Positions 35,004 through 43,623 of a stretch of DNA of 64,000 nt are shown here, in pieces. The position numbers and the translations under genes were made by a program. A model generated the notes under the pieces. It saw only the letters and a list, made by a program, of their open reading frames with translations. It had not been told where the DNA came from and searched no databases. Numbering within the stretch: position 1 is the first letter of the stretch; each line of letters begins with the position of its first letter. Source of the stretch: Branchiibius sp. NY16-3462-2 (GTDB taxonomy: Bacteria; Actinomycetota; Actinomycetes; Actinomycetales; Dermatophilaceae); the NCBI RefSeq assembly GCF_001594145.1, contig NZ_LVCF01000038.1:62001-126000 (forward strand). Reading direction: 5' to 3'.

Positions 35004-35876
35004 ATGTTGGCTCATCAACGGCAGGACTTCATCCTGCGTCGGGTCGTGCAAAACGGCGGCATCCGGGTTTCGCGCATTGTCGGTGAGCTCGGAGTCAGCG
35101 ATATGACGATCCGTCGGGATATCGACGCACTGGTCGCCAAGGGGCTGGTGACCAAGGTCCACGGAGGTGCGATACCGGTGAGGCAGGCCTCGGCGGTGCC
35201 GCAGGAGGCCGAGCCGGCCACAGGATCTTCCTACTCAGTGCTTGGTCGGGCGGCAGCAAGCCTCGTCGAGGACGGGTCGACGGTTTCGGTATCGGCGGGA
35301 GCAGCGGCCCACGCAGTCGCTGTCGAACTGCGGGACAAGTCGGGGCTGAGCGTGGTGACCAACTCACCCTCCGTCGAGGAAGCTTTGCACGATCCGACGC
35401 GGGATGACCGGGTGGTGGTGCTCACCGGTGGTGCTCGCAGCGCCAGCGGCGGCCTGGTAGGACCCGTCGCGATCGACATGCTGGCGCGGACGCATGTGGA
35501 CGTGGCGATCATCGGAGCAGAAGCGATCGATATGGACGCCGGCGTGACCACCGCGAATCTCCAGGAGGCGCACGTCGAGCGGGCCATGATTCATGCCGCC
35601 CGGCTCGTCGTGGTCGTCGCCGATCGCGCCGCTTGGGGCGCTGCCCTCCTCACAACGGTGAGCGATCTCGCGCGAGTGGATGTGCTCGTGACCGATGCAG
35701 AGCTGTCCGAGGCCGCCCGTCGGGAACTGGGTCGTCGTAAGGTCCGCGTCTTCGCAGTGAGTGCTGGCGCAGTAAGTCTCGGCGCAGTGAATCCCGGCGC
35801 GGCGAGTCCCGGGGCGGTGAGTCCCGGCGCGGCGAGTCCCGTTGGGGTGGCGCCGGAAGCCGCGGTAGCGATGTGA
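35004..35876 (+). CDS. DeoR-family regulator with Ala/Pro/Gly pentapeptide tail
   Basis: Transcriptional repressor of the DeoR sugar-metabolism family. The N-terminal winged helix carries the signature HQRQDFILRRVVQNGGIRVS and VSDMTIRRDIDALVAKGLVT, followed by KVHGG. The C-terminal sensor domain (DeoRC) has SVSAGAAAHAVA, TNSPSVEEAL, LTGGARSASGGLVGP, GAEAIDMDAGVTTANLQEA and VVVADRAAWG, and normally recognises a phosphorylated sugar. After the domain ends near residue 252, about 38 residues of repeats of the type SPGAV/SPGAA follow, which are not part of the family. ATG at 35004 has GGAAGG upstream. Target genes are not adjacent. Confidence 0.88.
   Translation: MLAHQRQDFILRRVVQNGGIRVSRIVGELGVSDMTIRRDIDALVAKGLVTKVHGGAIPVRQASAVPQEAEPATGSSYSVLGRAAASLVEDGSTVSVSAGAAAHAVAVELRDKSGLSVVTNSPSVEEALHDPTRDDRVVVLTGGARSASGGLVGPVAIDMLARTHVDVAIIGAEAIDMDAGVTTANLQEAHVERAMIHAARLVVVVADRAAWGAALLTTVSDLARVDVLVTDAELSEAARRELGRRKVRVFAVSAGAVSLGAVNPGAASPGAVSPGAASPVGVAPEAAVAM
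35754..35843 (+). repeat. Six 15-bp tandem repeats at the 3' end of the deoR-type gene
   Basis: Six in-frame units of 15 bases, consensus GCGGYGAGTCCCGGC, encode AVSAG, AVSLG, AVNPG, AASPG, AVSPG and AASPV. The unit length is a multiple of three, so changes in copy number alter tail length without breaking the frame. Confidence 0.85.
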
Positions 35877-35885
35877 CCCGGGCGG

Positions 35886-36476
35886 TCAGCTGCCGGGGCT
35901 GACTCGTGGCGGATTGGCAACCAGGGTCTGCACCAGCCACCGGTACTGCTCGGTCTTGACGCCGATGCCGCGCACAGTCGATCGGTAGAACGTGATCGAC
36001 GCAAGAGTGTCCAGGAGTAGGTCGGGGTCGGTGTCCGGCGCGATCTGGCCACGCTCGACGGCACGCTCGATGACACGGAAGCCATTCTCCCGCCGGAGTC
36101 TGAAGAACCGGTCCCACAGCACGGGAAATACCGCAGGGTCCAGCGCCGCCGCAATCGCGTTGGTGCTGCCGTCCCTCAAGCGGGTCAGGTTCTGGTTCTC
36201 GACGTTGATCCGCGTGTGCTGCAGCAGGTCCTCGACGACGTCACCGGTGTCTGGGATGTCACCCAGGTGCATGATCGACATGGCCGCCGCGACGACGAGT
36301 TCTCCCTTATCGGGAAAGCGGCGGTAGATGGCGGTCTTGCCGCACCCGACCCGCTTGGCTACATGCTCGATCCTCAACTGGTCATAGCCCACTTCGAAAA
36401 CGATGTCGACCGTCGTCCGGAGGATGCGGGCGGTCAACTCCTCGTCCGGCGGCCGCCCGGCATTGGTTGCAGTCAC
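35886..36476 (-). CDS. TetR-family transcriptional regulator
   Basis: One-component repressor of 196 residues. The N-terminal helix-turn-helix reads ARILRTTVDIVFEVGYDQLR, then IEHVAKRVGCGKTAIYRRFP and DKGELVVAAA, a clear TetR_N pattern; the remaining helical domain would bind an unknown ligand. GTG at 36476 is preferred because it lies just before the first conserved helix; the frame continues upstream without similarity. It converges with the DeoR-type gene, nine bases apart. Confidence 0.85.
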   Translation of the reverse strand: MTATNAGRPPDEELTARILRTTVDIVFEVGYDQLRIEHVAKRVGCGKTAIYRRFPDKGELVVAAAMSIMHLGDIPDTGDVVEDLLQHTRINVENQNLTRLRDGSTNAIAAALDPAVFPVLWDRFFRLRRENGFRVIERAVERGQIAPDTDPDLLLDTLASITFYRSTVRGIGVKTEQYRWLVQTLVANPPRVSPGS

Positions 36477-36610
36477 CCGGCAACCATACGGAATGGCCAG
36501 CGACGACGACCGAGCGCTGCCGTCCGTCGTTGCTTCGTTGCGCTGTCGGCCCACGAAGCCGGTGCTGTGCTCACCCCGACCTGCGACGTCGGCAGACCGC
36601 GCGACCATTA

Positions 36611-36709
36611 CAGATCTCATCGCCACCAGATCCCACCGCCACCGGGTCTCACCAGGTCTGACCGTCTCCAGGTCTCACCGTCAGTAGATTTCACTGTCAG
36701 CAGACCAGC
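36611..36709. repeat. Degenerate ~15-bp tandem repeats after the HNH gene
   Basis: About six imperfect units related to CAGGTCTCACCGT run through the spacer and across the HNH stop codon at 36697-36699. Variants include CAGATCTCATCG, CAGATCCCACCG, CGGGTCTCACCA, CAGGTCTCACCGT and TAGATTTCACTGT. Nothing else is recognised between the repeats and the tetR-type gene. Confidence 0.55.
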
Positions 36710-38127
36710 GGGGACTGGATCGCTCTGGCGGGTGGACCCCGGAATCGTTCGTGCACCCGCCACTCGCTCTGCGCGGGATGTCGGAACTCGACGTACCCAT
36801 CGGCGCCGACCCGCACCTGATAACCAATCTCGTCGATCAGGTGGTGATGGCGCGAGCACAACAGCACACCGTGTTTGATCGACGTCTTGCCACCGCGCGC
36901 CCACGGCGTGATGTGGTGCACCTCGGTCCACGACGGCGGCCGGTCGCAGCCGGGGAATGCGCAGCCCCGGTCGCGGTGGGCCAGCGCCCGGCGTTGTGCC
37001 CGGTTGAAGAGTCGCTGCTCCCGGCCCAGGTCCAGCGGCAGCGGTTCGCCGTTGAAGACCATGGGCAGGACTCCGACACGGCACGCCTCGTGCCGCACCG
37101 CCGCGGCGGACATCTTGACGTCGGTCCCGACGATCGTGCCGGCCCGGGCGACCGCGCCGGTCAGCGCTTCAAGGTCAATGTTCACCGTGATCAGGGCGCC
37201 CGTGCCACCGTGCTGCGGCAGCCCGTCCGTCGGTAGCCGCAGTAGCAGGTCCGCGAAGGCCGCGCCGTTGCGATGCGCACTGCCCGGGGCGGTGCTGAAG
37301 GTTGCTGTGCTCGCCGGCGCACGGCTCAACGACGGCTCCATCACCGCTGCGGCACCCTGGCCCGGAGGCTGCCCCGGGGAGAGCCCACCTGAATCGCTCT
37401 GTGCGCCAGCATGATCCGACAGATGCTGGCGCCGTGGCGCGGTCATCGCCTGCAACGCAGCCCGGAGCGCGGCCGCTTCAACGTCGGGCACCGTGAACTT
37501 CCCGGCGTGGGTGCCGTCGTGGTTGTCCCACATCAAGAATTTCGACTTTGCCCGCGCCGCCAATTCCCGCCGGCGCAGGCGTTGATCCTCGGTGGCGTCG
37601 GCGTCGCCATCCCCGTGAGCCGCGGTGAACTCATCGACCAACCGCTCTCCACGACGCCGTAGCTGTGGCAGCTGCAGGCGACCGGCCTCATCCATCAGGG
37701 TGCGCTCCGCACCCTTCCGCTGCTGCGGCGTGATGCCGCCGGGCAACCCGTTGAGCGCGTCGGTGATCACCTCCACCTGCCGCAGCGACAGTTGTGCGTC
37801 AGCCAGAGCGTCCTCGGTGGCGCCTGCACCGGCTTGCGCCAACCCCTGCGCCGTGCGGACCAACCGCTCGTGCGCGCGCCGATCCCCGTCGGTCACCGTG
37901 GCCAGCAGGGCGCCGGTCGAGGTGGCACCCGCCGCTCGGGCTGCACCCAGAGTCTCCAATCGGCGTACGGCGATCAGTTTCATCGCGGCCACCTGCGCCT
38001 CCACGCGGCACAGGTCCCGGTATGCCTGCTGGGTTCCGGCACTGTCCACCGAGCCCCATGCCGACGACGACACGGATGCCAGGACGGTGCGCGCGGAAGC
38101 GATGGCGGTGCTGACCACGTCCCCCAT
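36697..38127 (-). CDS. DUF222 / HNH endonuclease domain protein (13E12-like)
   Basis: Member of the actinobacterial DUF222-HNH family, which includes the 13E12 repeat proteins of Mycobacterium and often occurs in several copies per genome. The 476 residues have an N-terminal helical DUF222 region (RVEAQVAAMKLIAVRRLE, AQLSLRQVEVITDALNGLP) and a C-terminal HNH nuclease with CAFPGCDRPPSWTEVHHITP, WARGGKTSIKHGVLLCSRHH and HHLIDE, so both the zinc cysteines and the catalytic histidines are present. ATG at 38127 has GGGGAGG upstream. The role is unknown; mobile or selfish behaviour has been suggested for the family. Confidence 0.9.
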   Translation of the reverse strand: MGDVVSTAIASARTVLASVSSSAWGSVDSAGTQQAYRDLCRVEAQVAAMKLIAVRRLETLGAARAAGATSTGALLATVTDGDRRAHERLVRTAQGLAQAGAGATEDALADAQLSLRQVEVITDALNGLPGGITPQQRKGAERTLMDEAGRLQLPQLRRRGERLVDEFTAAHGDGDADATEDQRLRRRELAARAKSKFLMWDNHDGTHAGKFTVPDVEAAALRAALQAMTAPRRQHLSDHAGAQSDSGGLSPGQPPGQGAAAVMEPSLSRAPASTATFSTAPGSAHRNGAAFADLLLRLPTDGLPQHGGTGALITVNIDLEALTGAVARAGTIVGTDVKMSAAAVRHEACRVGVLPMVFNGEPLPLDLGREQRLFNRAQRRALAHRDRGCAFPGCDRPPSWTEVHHITPWARGGKTSIKHGVLLCSRHHHLIDEIGYQVRVGADGYVEFRHPAQSEWRVHERFRGPPARAIQSPLVC

Positions 38128-38246
38128 CGGTGCCTCCCCAGACCCCGCCAAGCGCACCCGCAAGTAGCCCTGCAGCCGTGACGCTTGTCCGAATACTTCC
38201 GACCCTACGACCGGGCACCGACAGCCCGCAGAGCGAATCCGGTTTG

Positions 38247-38255
38247 TGTGGATAA
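38247..38255 (-). promoter_or_regulatory. Perfect DnaA-box sequence (TTATCCACA on - strand)
   Basis: TGTGGATAA on the + strand is the exact reverse complement of the consensus DnaA box. It lies in the divergent promoter region between the HNH and HEAT-like genes; a weaker relative, TGTGGAAAC, follows at 38268-38276. It could titrate DnaA or regulate one of the flanking genes. Confidence 0.45.
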
Positions 38256-38322
38256 CGCTGATATGCCTGTGGAAACCATGCCAATCGCGGGGGTGCGCAG
38301 GCGCTGGGAGGAGAGTTGACCC

Positions 38323-39006
38323 GTGACGACATCGACGTACCCCGACGAACTGGCGACCCTGGATCCGTCGTCCTGGAACGACTACCTGCGTCAGCATTCG
38401 CATCTGCCCGGGCCGCGCGCCAACCTCAGCCTGGTGGATGCGTTCGTCCACCAGGCTGGATCGGCGCAGATCGAGAGCGCACTTGCTACTGACGAGGAGT
38501 TCCTCGTGCTGTGCGGCGTAGCTGCGCTATCCGACACCCAGCGGTTGCGGGGATACGCCAGCGATGCGCGGTGGCGAGTTCGTGAGGGCGTTGCATTGTC
38601 GCTGCAGCACTTGGGCGATCGCGACCCGGGCGCTCTGCACGATCTGGTGCTCACCTGGGCGAGCGACGCCGACCCGTTGGTGCAACGGGCCGCGGTTGCG
38701 GCGATTTGCGAACCGCGGCTGCTGACCTCGTCGCCCGCGGCTGCGGTTGCTCGTTCGGTCTGCCACATCGCAACGTCCGCCTTGGTGGCCCGTCCATCGA
38801 GCACGCGCCGCGAGCCTGATGTCCGGGTGTTGCGCCAAGCGCTCGGCTACGGCTGGAGTGTGGCCATCGCTGCGGATCCGGAGCCAGGGCTGGCTGCCTT
38901 CACCACCTTGCAATCCTCGGGCGACCCCGACGTCGCGTGGGTCGTGCGCGAGAATCTGAAGAAGGCGCGACTAAAGCGCCTCCTACCGGCGAGCGATAGG
39001 CAGTAG
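38323..39006 (+). CDS. HEAT-repeat-like helical protein
   Basis: Soluble 227-residue protein made of paired helices that look like HEAT repeats, for example TQRLRGYASDARWRVREGVA, LSLQHLGDRDPGALHDLVLT and DADPLVQRAAVAAICEP. Such repeats form protein- or nucleic-acid-binding solenoids; the spacing also resembles DNA alkylation repeat proteins, but I cannot confirm that. GTG at 38323 has a strong GGAGGAGA ribosome binding site. Its stop directly abuts the stop of the convergent SDR gene. The function is unknown. Confidence 0.65.
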   Translation: MTTSTYPDELATLDPSSWNDYLRQHSHLPGPRANLSLVDAFVHQAGSAQIESALATDEEFLVLCGVAALSDTQRLRGYASDARWRVREGVALSLQHLGDRDPGALHDLVLTWASDADPLVQRAAVAAICEPRLLTSSPAAAVARSVCHIATSALVARPSSTRREPDVRVLRQALGYGWSVAIAADPEPGLAAFTTLQSSGDPDVAWVVRENLKKARLKRLLPASDRQ

Positions 39007-39954
39007 CTACTTGTCCTGGTCGCCGAATCGAACCCCGGTCAGCTGCTGGGACACCTCCCACAGGCGGGTCGCGGCGGCCTCGTCGGCCAGCGGTTTGAAG
39101 AGCTTCTGCTCGCCCGGTGCACCGCCCAGTCGGCCGAGCCCGGTGGGGCCGTACAGCCTTCCGCCACAGGCGTTTTCGCTTGCGACAGCCATGAGCGCCG
39201 GTAGGGCAGCGGTCTCCGGGGTTCCGACGAGGAGACCGTGGCGGGACAGCAGACGCACGACGCGCCCGCCGGGGGTGTCACGGTCGCGGCCGATCTCCGG
39301 GCGCGCGGTCAACAGGCTGGTCAAGGCGACGCCGGGGTGCGCGACGTTGCTCGTGATATCCCACCCGGCACTCTGGGACCGGCGGTCGAGTTCGAGGCCG
39401 AACAGACCGACGGCGATTTTGGACTGGCTGTAGGCAGCGTTGCTGCGGTACTGCTTCTCCCACTGCAGGTCGTCCCAGTTGATGCCACCGCGCGCTGCCG
39501 CGATGCTCGTCTGGCTGGTCACGTGGGCCCGGCCGTCCCGCAACAGCGGCAGCAGCCGCGCAGTCAGCGCGAAGTGCCCCAGATGGTTGGTGCCGAACTG
39601 CAACTCGAAACCGTCGGTAGTCGTCAGCCGCTGCGGTGGGGTCATCACACCCGCGTTGTTGACAAGGATGCCGATCGGAACTGCCTCTGCGAGAAGGGTT
39701 TCCGCGCAATCGGCCACGGAGTCCAACGACGACAGGTCCAGTACCCGCGTCGACACCTCAGCATCGGGTACCTGATCGCGGATCGTCGCCACCGCGGCAG
39801 CACCCTTGTCCTGGTTGCGGACCGGCAGCACCAGTTCCGCACCCTGCTGGGTCAGCCGCGTCGCGATCCGCAGACCGATCCCGTCACTGCCTCCGGTCAC
39901 CACCGCCCGGACGCCATGCAGGTCCCGCAACGTCACGTCGTACGTCTTCGCCAT
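39007..39954 (-). CDS. Short-chain dehydrogenase/reductase (SDR)
   Basis: NAD(P)-dependent oxidoreductase of the classical SDR/retinol-dehydrogenase-like group, 315 residues. The cofactor motif TGGSDGIGLRIA lies near residues 21-32; NNAGVM, a serine-containing strand SQTSIAAARGG and the catalytic YSQSK follow in order. The basic residue in PVRNQDKG suggests NADP preference. ATG at 39954 has GGAG upstream. The substrate is unknown. It is the last gene before the restriction island. Confidence 0.88.
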   Translation of the reverse strand: MAKTYDVTLRDLHGVRAVVTGGSDGIGLRIATRLTQQGAELVLPVRNQDKGAAAVATIRDQVPDAEVSTRVLDLSSLDSVADCAETLLAEAVPIGILVNNAGVMTPPQRLTTTDGFELQFGTNHLGHFALTARLLPLLRDGRAHVTSQTSIAAARGGINWDDLQWEKQYRSNAAYSQSKIAVGLFGLELDRRSQSAGWDITSNVAHPGVALTSLLTARPEIGRDRDTPGGRVVRLLSRHGLLVGTPETAALPALMAVASENACGGRLYGPTGLGRLGGAPGEQKLFKPLADEAAATRLWEVSQQLTGVRFGDQDK

Positions 39955-40031
39955 GACTCCATCGTGCTCTCCAGCTTGCGTCGGTGTCCTGAGGTGCTCA
40001 CCCGAGAGGCCAGCACTGCCCTGGGCCGTCT

Positions 40032-43000
40032 CTAGGCCACGTCCTCGGGTAGGGCAGTCCGCTTGATGTGGTGCAGTGTCTCCACGATCGTTTCGACGTC
40101 CGCATCGGGGAAGTAGAGATCAGGGCCGGTGGGCGCGTAGTCGGTGTACGGGGACTCGAAGAGGCGTCCGGGTTCGACCACGCCGTTCTTGGTCAGCTCG
40201 TCGATGATGAGGTTGATAAACCTGATCTGGTTGACGTCGAACCTGCTGTCTTCCAGGAATTGGGCGAAGGCTGCCTGAGCAGCGTCCCGTTCAAGGCCGA
40301 CTAATCCGCGAACGAAGATGCCGAGCCCACCTGCTCGCTCGGAGACCCACCCAACGTCGGCCTTGGGGCCGGCGCCTGACGCGACGAGCATGTCCTCCAG
40401 GGCGACAATGTCGTGCGGTGTGAGTTGCCGATTTCGTCGCAACCGCTCTAGGGCGACGTTGTCGAGATGGGCTCGCAGGTAGGCCTCGGCCTTGGACCGA
40501 AAGCGTTCGAGGTCGACACCCGATTGGACGCCGGGCACGGCCACCTCGTCGGGCGGGCTCACCGTGTCCTCGAAGTCGGTGTAGACGGGGACGGTGTGCG
40601 TCTTGTCGAGGAACTGGACCAGCCCGCGGACGCGGAGGCGGAGCAGCTCCAGCATTTCCAAGGAGACGTCGATCCACCACTCGTCGCTCGCGGCCGACTC
40701 CAGCAGTACCTTCTGCGCCGCGACGGCCGGAATGGCCAGCTTGGACAATAGGCCGCCAGCGATGAGTTGCACCTTGGCACGCAGACTTTCGGCGGCAGCC
40801 TGGTCACCGTCGAGATCGGCCACCATGCGCCGCAGCACAAGCAGATCGAAGGATTTGGCCTCTGGCCCATCCAAAGGCGTTGTCGTTGACGGCAACCCGG
40901 ACAACGAGCGAGCATCCTCGAAGGTCTCCGGGCGGAGAGGTTCATTCCAGGCGGGCCAAGAGGAGAGCGCATCGACGGCTCTGCGGTGTGGGCGGACTTG
41001 GAAGTTGTCCATGGTCATCCCGGCGACAGTCTCGTGCAGGTTGTGCGCAGTGGCCGTCCGCAGGCTGTCGTCGCCGTCGACCGACGAGCGTCCGAGCCCG
41101 TCACGGTCCAGGCCGGACAGCAGATCGAGGCGCGTCTCAAAGATGCGCTGAGACAAAGACTTCTGAGTCGAGCCGTCCACGACGGGCGGGTTCTGGCTGA
41201 AGAATTCGAAGTTGCCGCAGAAGTCGAAGACGAAGAAATCTTGCTTGTCCTCGCCCGGGCCGAACACGTCAGGGCACAGCCGGGTGCCGCGCCCGATCAT
41301 CTGCCAGAACTTGGTCTTGGAGTGAATGGTTTTGAGGAAGACGAGGTTGAGGACTTCGGGGACGTCGATGCCGGTGTCGAGCATGTCGACGCTGATCGCA
41401 ATATGCGGCGGCTTGTCCTTGACCGAGAAATCGTCGATTAGAGACTGCGCGTAAGTCTCCTGGAAGGTGATCGTGCGCGCGAAGTTCCCAGCGTACTGCG
41501 GGTAGGCGGTGTTGAACTGGTCCTCGATGAAGTCGGCATGCTTCTGGTTCTTGGCGAAGATGATTGTCTTGCCGAGCCGCTCACCACCAGCGACCTTGTA
41601 GCCCAGCGTCATAAGGGTTTCCAGGACCTTGTCGACGGTGTCCTCATTGAACAGGAACCGGTTCAGCGCCTCTGCGTCCACTTCGGTGGGCGGTCCGTCG
41701 TCGCCCCAGTCCAGGGCGTCCCACTCGTCCTTCTCCGCATCGCTCAGATCGTCGTACCTGATGCCTTCGCGCAAGAACTTGGTCCCGACTCGCACCGCCC
41801 GCGGGGGCGCGAGGTAGCCATCGAACACCGCCTCCTCCAGGCTGTAGGAGTCGGTCGGCACACCGTCTTCCAGGTGGAACAGCCGGTAGGTGTTGCGGTC
41901 GACCTCGTCCTTCGGCGTCGCGGTGAGCCCGACGAGCAGGGCGTCGAAGTACTCGAAGATCGCGCCGTACTTGGCGTACACCGAGCGGTGTGCCTCGTCG
42001 ATCACGATCAGGTCGAAGTACCCCGGCCCGAATCGGCGCCCCGCGTCGTCTACTTCGTCGATGAGTCCAATCATGGTCTGGTAGGTCGAGACGTAGACCC
42101 GCCCGTCGACTCTCCTCTCCTCGGCGAGGTTGACGGTTGTTGTGTGTGGCAGGTGACTGCGGAAGGCCCGCGCGGCCTGGCCGGCGAGGGCGACCCGGTC
42201 GGCGAGGAAGAGCACCCGCTTGACCCAGTTGGCCTTCGTGAGTTGGTCGATCAGTGCAATCACCACGCGGGTCTTGCCCGATCCCGTCGCCATCACCAGC
42301 AGCGCGTCACGCTGGCGCTCGTCGAGGGTCGCATCGACCGCCTGGATAGCGCGCATCTGGTAGGGGCGCCCGGCGATCGCGGCGTTGACAGGCTGCCCGG
42401 TGAGGGGTTGCCTGGTTGTGCGGCGCTGGATCATCAACTCCAGTTCGTCGCGGGTGTAGAAACCGGCCACCGCGCGCGGTGGGTAGCCGGCCGCGTCGTC
42501 CCAGAGGAAATGCTCGTATCCATTGGTATAGAAGATGATTGGCCGGCGTCCGAACTCCGCCTCCAGGCAGTCGGCGTAGAGCTTGGCCTGCTGCTGGCCG
42601 ACTTTCGCGTCTCTCATCGTCCGCTTGGCCTCGACCACAGCAAGGGGGAGACCGTCGGCGCCCCACAACACGTAGTCAACGAATCCCTTGCCGCCGCCAG
42701 GCATGCCGGTGACTGGGTACTCCCGATCTTTGGCCTCATCCAGCGGCCAGCCGGCTTCGCCGAGCAGGACGTCGATGAACGAGTCCCGGGTCTGGGCCTC
42801 GGTGTAGTCGCGTTCGTCAGGCAGCGCCGACTTCTGCGCTGCTTTGATCTGCGCTTGGAGTACGGCGATCTGGGCCTCGTGGGCCTTCAGGAGTTCGTCT
42901 TTGTCCGCCAATGCCTTCGCGTGCGCTTCGTCCTGGGCCTTGAACCGGGCCGCGAGTTTGACGACCTCATCGCGCGACAACGGTGCCGCCTGGGCGGCCA

Positions 43001-43415
43001 GTTTCGGGTCAAACGGCGCCGACATCGGCACCGCTTGCGGGTCGGGCGAGTGGTGGAACGCGGTCCAGGCGACGACGTGGTGCAGATCGCGCAGAACTTG
43101 CAGGGCCACCTGCTTCGAGACGGGCGTCGACTCGTGAACGGCGCTGTTGCCGACTTTGCGGATCAACGTCAGTTTGGCGGTGATCCCTTGTCCCACAGTG
43201 TTCTTGAAACCTGGTGCGGCGATTCGGGCAGCCAGGTCGGACTTGTACGGCTCGGGCAGGTCTGCGACGTCGTAGAGGTAGTCGACCAGCAGCTCAACGA
43301 CCCGGCGCGCGTAGACGCATGCGGCGCGTGGGTCGGAAGCGAGGTAGGACTCAGCGCGGCCGCAGTCTTCGTAGAGGGACGGCAGCGTCTGGCGAACGAA
43401 GTAGAAGTTGGTCAT
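40032..43415 (-). CDS. hsdR: Type I restriction enzyme R subunit, EcoEI-like (HsdR)
   Basis: Motor and nuclease subunit of the type I restriction complex; it translocates DNA by ATP hydrolysis and cuts at a distance from unmethylated sites. The 1127 residues begin with a DUF4145-like helical domain (about 1-120), then a coiled coil (about 150-195). The HsdR nuclease fold follows with Asp247 and Glu262-x-Lys264 in FVDYVLWG...AVVEAKR. The SF2 helicase has ATGSGKT at 376-382, DEAH at 473-476 and GLTATP further on. The end resembles the EcoEI R C-terminal domain. Start is ATG; a 208-bp spacer separates it from hsdS, so it may have its own promoter. Confidence 0.94.
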   Translation of the reverse strand: MTNFYFVRQTLPSLYEDCGRAESYLASDPRAACVYARRVVELLVDYLYDVADLPEPYKSDLAARIAAPGFKNTVGQGITAKLTLIRKVGNSAVHESTPVSKQVALQVLRDLHHVVAWTAFHHSPDPQAVPMSAPFDPKLAAQAAPLSRDEVVKLAARFKAQDEAHAKALADKDELLKAHEAQIAVLQAQIKAAQKSALPDERDYTEAQTRDSFIDVLLGEAGWPLDEAKDREYPVTGMPGGGKGFVDYVLWGADGLPLAVVEAKRTMRDAKVGQQQAKLYADCLEAEFGRRPIIFYTNGYEHFLWDDAAGYPPRAVAGFYTRDELELMIQRRTTRQPLTGQPVNAAIAGRPYQMRAIQAVDATLDERQRDALLVMATGSGKTRVVIALIDQLTKANWVKRVLFLADRVALAGQAARAFRSHLPHTTTVNLAEERRVDGRVYVSTYQTMIGLIDEVDDAGRRFGPGYFDLIVIDEAHRSVYAKYGAIFEYFDALLVGLTATPKDEVDRNTYRLFHLEDGVPTDSYSLEEAVFDGYLAPPRAVRVGTKFLREGIRYDDLSDAEKDEWDALDWGDDGPPTEVDAEALNRFLFNEDTVDKVLETLMTLGYKVAGGERLGKTIIFAKNQKHADFIEDQFNTAYPQYAGNFARTITFQETYAQSLIDDFSVKDKPPHIAISVDMLDTGIDVPEVLNLVFLKTIHSKTKFWQMIGRGTRLCPDVFGPGEDKQDFFVFDFCGNFEFFSQNPPVVDGSTQKSLSQRIFETRLDLLSGLDRDGLGRSSVDGDDSLRTATAHNLHETVAGMTMDNFQVRPHRRAVDALSSWPAWNEPLRPETFEDARSLSGLPSTTTPLDGPEAKSFDLLVLRRMVADLDGDQAAAESLRAKVQLIAGGLLSKLAIPAVAAQKVLLESAASDEWWIDVSLEMLELLRLRVRGLVQFLDKTHTVPVYTDFEDTVSPPDEVAVPGVQSGVDLERFRSKAEAYLRAHLDNVALERLRRNRQLTPHDIVALEDMLVASGAGPKADVGWVSERAGGLGIFVRGLVGLERDAAQAAFAQFLEDSRFDVNQIRFINLIIDELTKNGVVEPGRLFESPYTDYAPTGPDLYFPDADVETIVETLHHIKRTALPEDVA

Positions 43416-43623
43416 GTCGCACTACGACTCACACCGGGACCGCTTTGCGAAGGACACGATCGCGGAACTCACCGCGCCACGAGTCGGCGGCAATCACGTC
43501 GAAGCGCGCGGAGGGGACTCCCACTACCGCTTCAGCAGGTAACCCCGGGTGAACGTCCACGGCGTCAGGCTATCCAAGAGTCGTCTGGCGGGAAACGAGT
43601 TCCTGCGGCTGGCCAAAGGCACA

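Noticed and set aside
43416..43623. Possible remnant gene between hsdS and hsdR
   Set aside because: No translated frame resembles a toxin, antirestriction or regulatory protein; it is treated as a spacer that may carry the hsdR promoter.
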